A DNA stretch of 64,000 nt, from positions 19,970,991 to 20,034,990 of the forward strand of contig CP136061.1 in assembly GCA_032622095.1 (NCBI GenBank). The letters run 5' to 3'. Shown here in pieces: positions 1-11,572 of the stretch. The first letter of the stretch is position 1. Every line of letters begins with the position of its first letter. This DNA is from Siphonodentalium dalli (Eukaryota > Mollusca > Scaphopoda > Gadilida > Siphonodentaliidae). The notes under the pieces were generated by a model, which did not search any database, had not been told where the DNA came from, and saw nothing but the letters and a program-made list of their open reading frames with translations. Made by a program: the position numbers and the translations under genes.

Positions 1-110
1 TGACAAGCAAAACACGCGCGTTGCCATCGTCACGAGCCGGTTTTTCCGGATGAAATCAAACTCAGTTTGATCGGTCCGGTTAAATCGGATCCGACAAAAA
101 CCGGCCCAAA

Positions 111-195
111 GTGTCGACGCACACGATCCCGGTTGTCCCCGATTTACACCGCAGCCGGGTAAACCGGGGACAACCGTGATCGTGTGCGCCGACAC
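111..195. repeat. Palindromic fold-back sequence
   Basis: The two arms, about 111-142 and 164-195, are near-perfect reverse complements around a ~20-nt centre. Each arm carries GTGTCG, CACACGATC and GGTTGTCCCCG in mirrored order. No ORF is associated. It lies immediately left of the interspersed repeat that begins at 201. Confidence 0.8.
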
Positions 196-384
196 TTACA
201 TTCAATAAACCCATTTTTCTATAAATTGTGATATGAAACGTTCGTAGAATAACAGGAACATTGACTTCCGGTTTGTCGTCTGTTTACATTCCATAAGCTA
301 CGTTTCAAAATAATATGGCTTCCAATATTTTTCCAACAAACTCTAAAGAATGAAGAGTTTGAACAGTTATGTCATTAAATATAC

Positions 385-1444
385 ATCATTCATCACATTT
401 CATCCCATTTTCCTCTCTTCTGATTGGCTGAGAGTGCGTCACATGGCGGGCCGTAAATCACCTTATTACCCTCGAGGGTAACATTGTCTCAGTTATTGAC
501 CGCTCAGCTATTACCAGTAAACATAGAACTACGAAGAACTCAACGTGCAGAGACACTCTCACAGCTCTCTAACAATTTTCGAAAACACTCTTTTTATAAA
601 CCCCACTGTATCATAACAACCGCGAACTGTGGTGTTTGCTAATTTGCATAATTGTGTGCTTTTTTAGTTGCAATTAAAGCACGCTATATATAAATGGTGT
701 TATCGCGGACACACATCCGTTATAATGTGTAATGTTCCTATTGGACCTTTTTATATCAATAATAAAGACCGTGGGACAAATAGATAAACCTTATTATGCA
801 GTTGGTGTGTGCTGCAGGCAATCGCACATACGATGTACATACGTTACAAATACGTTTATGTACTAGTTCACATAACCACTCTTTACTGTTTATCAATTGA
901 CTATTTCTTTTCTTCAATACATTCATCAGACTTCAGAGAATACCCGTATGTTGCGTAACAATCTGTGACATATGTCAATTTCTTTTTTGCACTACCACAA
1001 CGTGTTAGTTTCACATTTTAGCAGTCTGGAAATGAACACGTCTGTCGGCGTCTTCACGGTCATTTGAAACGAAACCAAACATTTCGCTGCATGGCTACTC
1101 AACTTCGAAATTGCTTTACTCCTCTTTCCGTGAACCGATTTCCACCATGCAACCAGCGAACTGACCGGAGAATAGCTGCGCAAATGACAGGTCTGTTAAT
1201 TGATCCAGATTATGAATGTTTTATTTTCTAAATAGCGATGATTCCAACATAAAATTTACTTTTCGAACTGGATTAAAGAATATATGCGCGCATTTATGCC
1301 TGCTATTAAGGAGGTTCGTGTGTACTCCTTTGTCAGATAACAAAACAGTTATCACCCTTGTTTTCGTGAGACACGGGGATTTGTCGCCGCTCTCGAGCGG
1401 GCGACAAATCCCCGTGTCTCACTCAATCGCGGGCGATAACTGTA
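385..1444. other. Segment interrupting the interspersed repeat
   Basis: This DNA has no counterpart in the second copy at 59.8-60.35 kb. It contains a perfect 16-bp palindrome at 466-481 (TTACCCTCGAGGGTAA) and a long fold-back at 1366-1422. Outer arms CAGTTATCACCC (about 1346) and GGGCGATAACTG (about 1431) extend the fold-back. No convincing gene or clear terminal inverted repeats were seen, so it may be a composite of palindromic insertions. Confidence 0.4.
1366..1422. repeat. Perfect 23-bp-arm palindrome
   Basis: The arms 1366-1388 and 1400-1422 are perfect reverse complements (GTGAGACACGGGGATTTGTC and mirror), with an 11-nt centre containing CTCGAG. Confidence 0.85.
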
Positions 1445-1614
1445 TATTAATGACGCCAAATGGTCTTATTTATCTGGGACTATTTCTTTACGCGGGCAAA
1501 CAACGCACAGTTATCAGAAACTTCACCGCATGCCTTATATAAGCCTTATATGATGTTAGTTTCACGTCCCATTTGTTGATTTAAGTTTTATCGAGGTTTT
1601 GGATCATGTAATAA

Positions 1615-1769
1615 ATAGAATCTACGACTCGTCCCAAGTTTATAGTGTAATTTACAAAACTCGTTCCGGTAAATTAGGTCTGGACCTCGCCGAATAGTTG
1701 GTCCAGGTTTAATTTACTGGACTCGTTTATTAAATTCCGTTATAAACTGGGGACTTGTAGATCCTCTAT
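1615..1769. repeat. Palindrome ending interspersed repeat copy 1
   Basis: The long arms (ATAGAATCTAC ... TTAGGTCTGGACC and mirror) match the palindrome at 60194-60350 but are more diverged here. The same position within both repeat copies shows it is part of that repeat rather than an independent insertion. Confidence 0.75.
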
Positions 1770-1772
1770 TAT

Positions 1773-3375
1773 TTTGGAATAATAAGATATGTTTATACCA
1801 CAGCAGCTCGGGTAAGACTTACACGTCAATGATGTTCTCACTGCATGGTAAAAAGACGTGGGCAGCCTCATGCCAACTCTCTCTGACATTTTCTGGGATG
1901 TGCTGATCACGATGTGGTGGCTTACGTGTCTTCGCCCAATCCTCGACAATAGGGGAAACATGATGATTAATTGGTCCCAGCCCTTCAAAGGAAGACACAA
2001 CATGTAATCATCTGGATGTCCCCAGTGGATTAGCAGATCGATGACGGTCTGGATACTGTGTCAGTGATACGAAACAAACCACTGATAGCAATGAGTTTTT
2101 GTGTCAGTTCTACTAAGTATATCACTCATGGCCACCCCGACCTACACTGCTGACAAGAGGCCGAGGAACCAATACGAAGATCCGTTAGTTGGTTTTCGTG
2201 GCACAAACACATTGACCTAGTAATGAGTTGATGTAGATGTAGATGTTTATTTGTACAATAAATAAGAATTAATAACACAGCATTGATATATGAATTCATA
2301 GTATTGTACAGGAGCAGCACGACCTACTGGCCGTCTTCCTGCTGCCCCTCAATAAATAATACAATAAGAAAATATGATGGCGTATGTAATTTCAGGTTTT
2401 CTGGCTGGTGTTAATGTTAAATATACTATCTTGATATTTTAGTTGAAAATGGTATAAATTGTGAACTTAAGAGTAGATATATTATATAATTTTGCGTTTG
2501 ATGGACAAGTTAGAAAAACTAAATCGGAATAATATTGTGAGGTCGCGACGGTCTTATATAATGTAGTTTTTTAATTAAACAGAGTGGACGGCGGAAACCA
2601 GGCAATCAGGTAGATTTTTATGACAACATAAAATCGTACATGAGTTTATATATCAGTGATGTCTAGAAAGTCTTCGTGTGGGTGAGTCTAGATGTCAGTC
2701 ATGCCTAGAAGGTCTTCGTGAGGGTGGGTGTCAAACCTTTTATATGATATGATCCTCCAAATCAGAGAATCGTATGGCTATTTCTCCAGTTTTCGTTCTA
2801 GCGTAATGTTCCATCCAATAATCGACACCTTTCCTACAAGGAACTACTACTGATAAGAATGACGAACAGCTTATGGTAGTCGTAAATATTTCGTACGGTC
2901 CAAACACTTTTTCGCCGAACTGACGTCTGCAACACTGCATGCGAGTCCGTTTGTGAGAAAATAGTGCCATTCAAGCATCTTGTCACGCGCAGTAATGTGT
3001 ATGAGTATGTTTGCTGTGGTTAGTTTGTGTTGCTCTCGGGTCACGGGTCATAGTCAGCTCGTGTGCGCATGCGTGGTTTCTCGACACCGCAGTTGTAACT
3101 GCAGTTTTGAAGAAAAAAAACGACAACAGTCTAATAGAAAGAGCATATATTCTAGTGACGTAGTACACTATTCTTAATTGGTATTAGTATTAGTTCATTA
3201 TGCGAAAGGTGTCCAATATGTTCACTTCATTCGAATACTGCACCTCATTTTACTTTCAAAAACATGTCGGCTGTTTTATTTATATTTGTGAAATGTGTTA
3301 TAGTTATTGTTCTGGATCCCATCGACTGAAAGTTTTCAGGACATACGTTGAATTATGCATAACATAATAATTAAA
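1773..3375. other. Unannotated stretch
   Basis: No supported gene. A two-copy ~41-bp direct repeat (TCTAGAAAGTCTTCGTG and CCTAGAAGGTCTTCGTG) lies near 2655-2730. The remaining open frames are short and show no recognisable domain. Confidence 0.3.
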
Positions 3376-3760
3376 TGTACTCAATCAGATCCGATGGTCC
3401 CCATATAATCAGATTCCAACAACAACAACAACAACAACATTTTTAGAAATGCCGCTCCAGTTATCAGAATCGATTAATTGCCCAAAAATAATGCTAACCA
3501 CAATCAACTATAGTATAAAATTGCACGAAACTTTTTATATATCAACATACTGTTCGACGAAATGTGGCCTTATTATCAATTGATTTTAGAGTTATTCATC
3601 TTCATCCGAAATTGGGTCCGAGATCGTCGAGACTGTTTACTGGGCCACTATTAATTCTCGATGGTGACAAATAATGGATTTCCAAAATCGATATCTAATA
3701 ACTCTGAGCTTTGATAGGTGGGTTCCTGGAATCGATTCAAATATCTTTTACCCCCGAATC
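3376..3760 (-). repeat. Interspersed repeat (family R), minus-strand copy
   Basis: The reverse complement aligns with 16885-17225 and 48650-49170. Shared landmarks on the repeat sense strand are CGGATGAAGAT, ATAACTCTAA, GAACA...TGTTGATA, the GATTCTGATAACTGAAGCGG block, a (TTG)n run and GGACCATCGGATC...GAGTAC. Here the microsatellite reads (CAA)n at about 3417-3438. No coding frame is visible. Confidence 0.7.
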
Positions 3761-6125
3761 CAAATAAATAGTAATTGAGGGGAGCTTAATCGGATTATGC
3801 ATCTTTAAATACATAATATTTAAATATATGTTAATGTATTGTCGCGACTTCAAGTGGGAATCTCGTAATTATTCAGTGTATAGGCTAATTGCAAAGAATT
3901 TACAGAAGGGGCTCGTTCAAATCCATGGAACGATACAGTGACTATATTTGATGGCGCTGGCGTTTAACTAGTGTATAGATGAGGGAGCTAAATGTGTTCC
4001 AGAGTCGGGGAGCGAGTGCAACGTGGAATGCTAAAGGTGAAGGTAACTGAAGAATGACCTTCACCTGATACACGTGACACGTTATTAAAGGATGACATCG
4101 TGTTTATTTGAATTGTACATCATATCTAAATAATTTTAACTGGTGAATTCATGGGGGAATGGATTTTTTTGTGAGTGGGGAATTTATTTAACTGGCTGCT
4201 GTAGTTCTCGGTTTTTCCAGATCAAATTTGTATGTGGGATAGCCCTGTCGTACACTTGGGGATTTATTTTTAAAAGTAAACACATGACCTATGATTTTTC
4301 TTGCATTTTCGTGATCAACTGGTGTCAATCTAGCTGGGTAAACATCACTGGAGTGGCCTGTATATAGGCTTCAATTCAGTTAATTTGGCCGAACGTTAAC
4401 ACTGTGGCCTATGGGAAACCATTTAGTGATTCCTAGAGCAACATGGGTGGAATAACAATTGACAGTTGCCATGCATCTGCGCGGAATCGACTCGTCGTGT
4501 GTCTATTATACCCTGGTGATTGTATGCGGCCAGGAAAACGTATTGTATGCAGGATTCTCTCCTGCTTCAATATACTAATATACTACCAATGAATTATGTC
4601 TCCTAAATAGCTACCAAGGGACAATAATTCATTCAATACTGGCCAACTTCGTTCACAAATGGGCAATAACAGCGGCCGACTGACGACCATCCCTGGATAT
4701 ATAGATGAGGATAAAGGAGACACGATGCACATTATATTACGCGACAAATGACGCTGACAAAAGTTTGCTTTCACCAATTATCGATAATTGATGATGATCG
4801 ATTTTCTCCGAAGTAAAAAAGAAATCAGTGCCTGGGGAGAGCATAGCGCTTCTCAGTATGACGGTATGCCGCAATCAAACACGCTTAAAATATTGATGGT
4901 TGTTCCGAACAAAATACACCGCATTCATGTGTCGGAATTGCAGTTTCTAAAGCGCAAAATGGTTTCCGTGTGTATAGAAGAATCTACCACTGTCAGGCAC
5001 CCTGTTGTGATAAAATATTGGTCTGAGAATAACATAGACTCAGCTCAATATGTTAGTTCTCTAATGTCAAAGTTGCTGCGCTAATCGTTTATCTCAAAAT
5101 GTACTATACGTGGTGTGTATCGGACATCAATTTCGAACACAGTAAAGCAACTTATAACGACTTAGAACGAGCTTATACGTAAATAACTAAATGATAAGTG
5201 AAACTTTTGTCTATACCAAAATCATCTTCTAAACATCCACCGACAGTCCGTTATAATGTCGAACTATATATGAGACTCGAGTCTCATGTGTGTTATATTT
5301 GACCATTCCAAAGTAACATTTGTGATAAAACAGCAGGATGTCCCATTACGAGAGTGTAGACAGGTTATGCAACGAACATATATTTCGCGAAATGGCCTGC
5401 TTTAGCTCTGTATAAAATTAATTAGATAACAGAGCAGATAAACAGCTGTTGTCGCAAAACCAAGCAGAAACGCACAATTCGCTGATACAAAACAAAGATG
5501 GATTTGATCAATTCTAGAATAATTAGCTCATAACCATTTGGTTTTTGAACAATACCAGAATGATTTGCTCAATCCCCAATAGGTTTTGATCAACATACAA
5601 GGGTTTCAATCAATACCCCTTGGGAACCTATAGTTTTAAAATCAACGTCATTTGTAACATGCGGGCATCATGAGGACCCAAAAGCAACAGCATCGAGACA
5701 AAACGGTGACAATGTGGACTGTATTTAAAACCATACACGTATAATTATCAATCGAGTTTGGAGTGATGATATCAGCCGAAGTCGATAATAGGTCGCTTAA
5801 GGCAAAAATGAGATATCTATTTAATAAAATCTTTTAACGTTTGGGCGCCCAACAAAAAGACAGAACCAATACCTTACTTGTATTTAAATTCGCACAGAAC
5901 CATTTTCACCCAGTTTTAAATTTATGCACCGACAAAAATATGTCCTTAAAAGTCTTGTGTTTGATGATATTTGTGTATTTTAAAGAGCACCATGACAACA
6001 ATTTAGAACAGACTGCATCATTATTTTCTTGTGACCATGAATATGACGTCACAAGTACGCACGCACGGCGGTGCGGGTCCTAATTAAGAATATGTCACAT
6101 TCATGAGTACTGGAAATGACCTGGA
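3761..6125. other. Unannotated stretch
   Basis: No gene could be supported. The longest open frame (4788-5084) has no recognisable motif. Small features are a 16-bp perfect palindrome at about 5271-5286 (TGAGACTCGAGTCTCA) and a 9-bp-arm hairpin near 4037-4066 (GGTGAAGGT / ACCTTCACC). Confidence 0.3.
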
Positions 6126-6171
6126 ATGACTCACACTTAAGTGACACTTTATCGTAACAAAACATTCAACG
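6126..6171. repeat. Short dispersed repeat, also at 8537-8583
   Basis: The motif ACTTAAGTGACA...TTTATCGTAA...ATTCAACGT occurs here and at about 8537-8583 in the same orientation, 2.4 kb apart. The two copies bracket the Gypsy fragment and the two minisatellites. Whether they are ends of one element is not shown. Confidence 0.45.
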
Positions 6172-6399
6172 TATTCCAACTGAAATGAATAATAAATAAA
6201 GAACGCTATATAGAACAACACAGCAGTCTCTGTTGTTATCATGACATGCAGTATAGAAATAATTCCCTCAGCATCTGACATCCTAACAATCGATCATCCC
6301 GGTCCCCGTCCGGTGATTAAACGGGTCGATAAATAAAAGTATACATGATATACTGCATATATACTGCATGCATGCATGTGCATCTGGCAGACTTACTGA

Positions 6400-6801
6400 A
6401 GGGACAACCATTTGGCATGCCTCGATGGTTTCTTCCCTTATGAAGGATTCAATGTCTTGAGACATTCCATACCAGTAGAAGTACGTTTTGGCTCCGGCCT
6501 CGGTACGCACCGCACCTTGATGACCAGAAGCGGGTATATCATGGGCCATAGCCAAGATCTCAGCCGCAAATAGGCTGGGAATGACTAAAACCTGCTCCCC
6601 ATTCCGGTTTATCTTATACAGTAATTCATCTATCAGAAATCTCTGGCGATTAATCCAGATATATTTTGTGGCCTTACCAGAGATGAATAATTCACCCTCT
6701 GTTGGTTCTTGACCGGATTCTATCCACGCAATGACTGGGGATAGGTCCGGATCCTTACGCTGTTGTTTCCCCAATTCAACTAGGGTGCATATACCGGCCA
6801 A
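6400..6801 (-). pseudogene. Gypsy/Ty3-type Pol fragment: integrase zinc-binding region
   Basis: Minus-strand translation gives about 130 residues typical of the RNase H-to-integrase linker and the N-terminal zinc-binding (H2C2) domain of a Gypsy-like LTR retrotransposon Pol. The order is KDPDLSPVIAWIESGQEPT, then VLVIPSLFAAEILAMAHD, then ASGHQG and FYWYGMSQDIESFI. The two histidines of the zinc site (HDIPASGH) are visible. The CxxC part is damaged, since only one Cys aligns (EACQ). Downstream residues no longer resemble integrase, and no catalytic core, LTR or gag is found nearby. It is a dead fragment, not an active element. Family assignment rests on motif recognition only. Confidence 0.75.
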
Positions 6802-6990
6802 GCTTAGGTCGGGATCTGAACTGGTGACAAGCTGGGTCTTGTTAGTGCCAGCACGGCCTTATTATTTATACTATTTAAACAGGATTTACCTGGTATAGCT
6901 TATACAATTGTGTAATGATCGGTTGAAATTTGTGTGACACTGTTCCAAGCAATCACTTCAAATCACAACAACCAGACGAGATTTGTTCAA

Positions 6991-7743
6991 AATAGATACC
7001 CATGTGTCAATTCCTTCACACCTTCATAGATACCATGTGTCAATTCCTTCAAACCTTCATAGATACCCATGTGTCAATTCCTTCAAACCTTCAAGGATAC
7101 CCATATGTCAATTCCTTCGCACCTTCATAGATACCCATGTGTCAATTCCCTCACACCTTCATAGATACCCATGTGTCAATTCATTCAAACCTTCACAGAT
7201 AGCCATGTGTCAATTCCTTCAAACCTTCGTGGATACCCATGTGTCAATTCCTTCACACCTTCATAGATAGCCATGTGTCAATTCATTCAAACCTTCATAG
7301 ATAGCCATGTGTCAATTCCTTCAAACCTTCATGGATACCCATGTGTCAATTCCTTCACACCTCCATAGATACCCATGTGTCAATTCCTTCAAACCTTCAT
7401 AGATACCCATGTGTCAATTCCTTCAAACGTTCATAGATACCCACGTGTCACTTCCTTCAAACCTTCATGGATACCCATGTGTCAATTACTTCAAACCTTC
7501 ATATATATCCATGTGTTAATTCCTTCAAACCTTCATAGATACCCATGTGTCAATTCCTTCAAACCTTCATAGATACCCATGTGTCCATTCCTTCAAACCT
7601 TCATAGATACCCATGTGTCAATTCCTTAAAACATTCATAGATACCCATGTGTCAATTCCTTCAAACCTTCATAGATACCTATGTGTCAATTCCTTCAAAC
7701 CTCCATAGATAGCCATGTGTCAATTCCTTCAAACCTTCATGGG
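6991..7743. repeat. 34-bp minisatellite, about 22 units
   Basis: The unit ATGTGTCAATTCCTTCAAAC...CATAGATACCC is 34 bp. The first and last ATGTGTC starts (7002 and 7715) are 713 bp apart, which is 21 x 34 minus one, and a single missing C is visible near 7034. Substitutions are scattered (AGCC for ACCC, CACACC for AAACC). The open frames across it are repeat read-through. Confidence 0.95.
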
Positions 7744-7798
7744 TTGCCATAAATTCAAATTGTACGATAAAGGGCACTAATGTGTCTCTCATTTGAAA

Positions 7799-8116
7799 TA
7801 GTCCACCTCTTCTGCTTCTTCTCTTTTTCTTATTTGACGGAGTCCACCTTTTCATCGTTTCTGTCTCTCATTTGATAGAGTCAACCTTTTCATCTTATCT
7901 GTCACTTCTTTGGTTGAGTCCACCTCTTTATCTTCTTTGTCACTTCTTTGGTGGATTCCACCTCCATCGTATCTGTATCTCGTGTGGTGGAATCCACATC
8001 TTCATCTGCCGTCTCTTCTTCGATGGAGTCCACCTATTCGTCTTCTCTCTATCTAATAGGGTGGAGTCCACCTCTTCACCTCCTCTGTCTCTAAAACGAT
8101 GGAGTCCACATCTTCA
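7799..8116. repeat. Degenerate ~46-bp tandem repeat, pyrimidine-rich
   Basis: About seven diverged copies of a unit containing GGAGTCCACCT, CTTCATC and a TCTGTCTCT-type tract, spaced roughly 45-50 bp. It begins shortly after the 34-bp array and is much older by divergence. Confidence 0.7.
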
Positions 8117-10667
8117 TAGTAATAGTGTTGCTTAATTCTACATCAGGAGATATCATCCATATTCCAAGCCCATATATGTCCACCATAGACTCGTAGGGTG
8201 TGGCAGAATTATAATAGGTCTTAACATTATTTTCTTGTTCAACCATGTCCCAATGGTGGATCGCTATTATAAGTTGTGTGTTCCAGTCATTCGTGATTTA
8301 GATGTTTTGCTCAGTTGTCTTGTCTCGGTTGTTCTTCGTCGACAAAGTCAAAATGTTGTACTAACCGTTCATAGTGCTCACAGACTATCCATCAGGCCAT
8401 GATATGGATGTCGACTGGGAGCTCTCTTTGTTGGCATGCATTTCGAACATTAACCAAACACGTCACAAACTTTGGGTTTTCTCTGATTTTTCCGCTTCCA
8501 TCGTCACTGAAGTCATGTGCTATGACGCATGTATCATCAGCGTACTTAAGTGACAATTTATCGTAAAAAACAATTCAACGTGAACACTGTATGTCGCCCG
8601 TTTACGACATGGAATGGATTATGTATTAACCGAATAACTACCAGACACTACCCTATATATGCTAGTCCGACTTATTCCTGAGTACATGTCCAAATGTAGG
8701 TTCTGAGTAACAGCTTCTAATTTGTAAATATGGAGGGGGAATGTTACTCTGTGTGTGTTGTGACTGTACATTAGATTGATTTTTATTTCTAATGCATCGG
8801 GAGGTCATGGTATTTTCGTTACATGCTCTTGATGGCCATATCTATGTGGATAATCTATTCAGTACATAACTTCAGTTTATATGTGAGATGTATGTACCTC
8901 CCCATAGATATTTGACATTCATTCTGTTTGCTTGATGATGCGCCATGTGGTGAATTCCAGCCAACGTGTCATCTTTATGCTGGCTGGGTGCAGTCTCTTT
9001 GGAAAGTCGACGAAAATCCTAATGGATGTACGTCTCTAGATTTGTCCATTGTATTTCATTTGCACGACGACGCGGAATTCCCAACATGACATAATAAACA
9101 GTTTCCAAATGTGGAGTGCATTCCTGGAGTTGTAAATGTTTGTGAGAATCGTAATATTTATAAATAGTTATAAATACAACAAGATGCGAAAGAATAATCA
9201 GTAATGAATATCGTTGACTGATAAAAACTCGAAGATGATGTCTCCTATATTGCGATGAGTATAATGAATTGTGGATATATTCAGTTTTCCAACAATAGTT
9301 GAGTTTGACAATGCGTGGGGAAATCGTCAACACGTCATTGACCTCTGATCCGTGAAGTGATCCGTTATGCCATAAACCAATGAAATCGCGAGTTGACTGC
9401 GCCACTCTCCAATGAAATGGAGGGAATCCCTTCAATACAGAAACTAATTTTAAATCACAATTTTAATAGAGAGATTTAGAGAAGTACATCCTTTTCAAAG
9501 AGACTGGTGGGGTGTTGTTTAATTTCAGTAATATTTTGGAGTATAGCGCAGCTCATCGCTGGTAACTGTAATCATCACCATAACTTGTATGTAGGCGTGT
9601 ACAACAGCATAATCGCAGAACAATTTAGCCCTCCCGCTCAATATTCCACCAGTAGTATACAATTAAATTCCACCAAACGAGTGAACTAACTGACCAGGAA
9701 TTGAAGTACTAAGTGCTGACAATGGTACTCTCCAGTGCAAGGAAAATAGCATCATAATAAAAGCATATAATGCATAACAAGAGCGATGAACAATTAGGCA
9801 TGAATGCTAAGTGGCATGTAAACTGTGATTGAGAAAAAATTGAGGTAAGATAGTCCAGAGTCGCCATTGTTTCTGTAAGTGTCCATAACCTGCTGAACCT
9901 ATACAGCACTGAAACCAACACTTTATGGTTGAACAGAAAGGGCATTTTACATCTTTGAAGTCTCTAGAATGTATGGAATGGAATCGAAGTGACAATTACA
10001 AATCACATTACAAATGAAGCAGAATTAAACCCCATGGTTTGTGTCCAGCCATTGTGAGAAAGCTGGTATAGACCGTAGATTAAAACATGGCTATATGACG
10101 TCACTACTTTGTTCATCGAGACCAGTTTAAAGGATAATGGATGGTTATTGTCAAGATCGTACATTATTTTACAAACAACGATCCATTATTTTAATAACGG
10201 ACGCTCAATATCCAATTTAATGAAGGTTATTTTTACTGTGGACGATTTTATTGTATACGACTTGCATGTATGGTACCATAATGTATGCACGTGTATAGCT
10301 ATCTATAGACAACGGGTTTTCAAGTATAATCTCGCACTTATTGATTGCTAGAAAATGACATAAGGGATATACCTATACATATTGTATCTCACGTGACTTT
10401 GTTATTGAAATCAAGCTTTCCGATTGGTTGGCTACTCGACTCTATTAGTCGTAGTTGTATACTACGCCTTCAAGTCTCTCCCATCGTGCACTATGCATAT
10501 GTAGTTTTGACTACTAAAAATAGTAACGAACACTACATCAAACTTTGTTCTGAAACTACTTGTTATTTCGCCGCTGATCCAAATTAAAGCTTCAGTAAGG
10601 CGAACATCAATTGTCTGAACTTAGTAAAAGTTGAAAATTTCTGCATTTGTTCGATACAATATAATAA
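8117..10667. other. Unannotated stretch
   Basis: No gene supported. Open frames at 9019-9435 and 10109-10351 have no recognisable motif and low-complexity composition. The only repeat noticed is the second copy of the ACTTAAGTGACA motif at about 8537-8583. Confidence 0.3.
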
Positions 10668-10803
10668 TTAGAGCATGACTTGTCGTGAAATACGCCGATA
10701 TAGTGCATAGTGCGGTTGTGTAGTTCACTCCGCTTCGCGTCGTGAACTACACAACCTCACTATGCACTATATCGGCGTATTTCACCCCAACCCATGCTCT
10801 ATT
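10668..10803. repeat. Long palindrome with GC-rich loop
   Basis: Inner arms 10685-10728 and 10742-10785 are reverse complements with only about two mismatches (GTGAAATACGCCGATATAGT and mirror). The centre is TCCGCTTCGCGTC. After a 7-nt mismatched interval the symmetry resumes with TTAGAGCATG against CATGCTCTA. The centre is the reverse complement of that in the palindrome at 38354-38499. Confidence 0.85.
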
Positions 10804-11422
10804 TATTAAATAGAGCCTCGTCACTCTGGTTGGGGTGAGGGGGTGTATAACCTCAAATTCCAAGCATGTCGTTTCACGAATGGGCATTAAACTGTTAAAA
10901 TTTCTCGAATCTAATTCCGTTCCCGGTGCCATGATGTATAGCATCCCTCACGATAAACTTAAACTAATATAGACATTTGCATGTAAATGTAGTCCTTAGA
11001 TCTTCAGTATTACCAGCGATCTCAAACTACACGATCGCCAAATCTCCGATTATGCATACCGCTCGCACCAATCTGCCATTCAATGTATAATTCTCCGCAA
11101 AATCCGAAATATGGCGCATAAATAATTTAATACAAATGCCGAAATGTATTATAATGGCAAAACTCCCGATGATATTCGTAAATCTATCGCTCATTGTTGG
11201 TATGTCGTGTTCATTCAACGGTCGGAAACGCAATGCATGAGGTACTGCATGTCCATTAAGTTGACAATGGGTTAAGATGTCACGCCATCCGTGCAGCCAA
11301 TGAGCGAGTTGATAGGACCGAACACATTGTACAACTCAGGTGTCTTGACCAAATTTCGGGTTAATCTATTCTGATAAGAGGTGACGCATCAAATAAATGG
11401 ACTCGGCTTTGTTTTAAGTCAG

Positions 11423-11518
11423 ATAATAGCTGAAAACTGTACATTATTTCAGCGAATGGAACGATCTCGGCCTCGATCGATCCATTCCCTGAAATAATGT
11501 ACAGTTTTCAGCCATTAT
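11423..11518. repeat. Palindrome with ~38-bp arms
   Basis: The arm ATAATAGCTGAAAACTGTAC...CAGCGAATGGA is mirrored by TCCATTCCCTGAAATAATGT...CCATTAT. The ~20-nt centre contains CTCGGCCTCGATCG. It is followed at about 11530-11572 by a 20-bp tandem duplication (CGTCCACATCAGGAATGTC twice). Confidence 0.85.
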
Positions 11519-11572
11519 CCTATACTGTCAGCCGTCCACATCAGGAATGTCAGTCGTCCACATCAGGAATGT

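Larger units (their letters stand above)
201..1772. repeat. Interspersed repeat, copy 1, split by a ~1-kb insertion
   Basis: Positions 201-384 and about 1445-1772 align in order with 59826-60352, where the two parts are contiguous. Shared landmarks are TTCAATAAAC, TGACTTCCGGTTT, CCAATATTTTTCCAACAAAC, ATCTGGGACTATTTCTTTAC and the terminal palindrome. Copy 1 therefore holds about 1060 bp of extra DNA, or copy 2 has lost it. The class is unknown and no coding frame is visible. Confidence 0.7.

Noticed and set aside
4788-5084. 98-codon frame at 4.8-5.1 kb
   Set aside because: No recognisable domain or codon pattern. Treated as chance.
6983-7572. Repetitive frames across 7.0-7.6 kb
   Set aside because: 34-bp minisatellite read-through.
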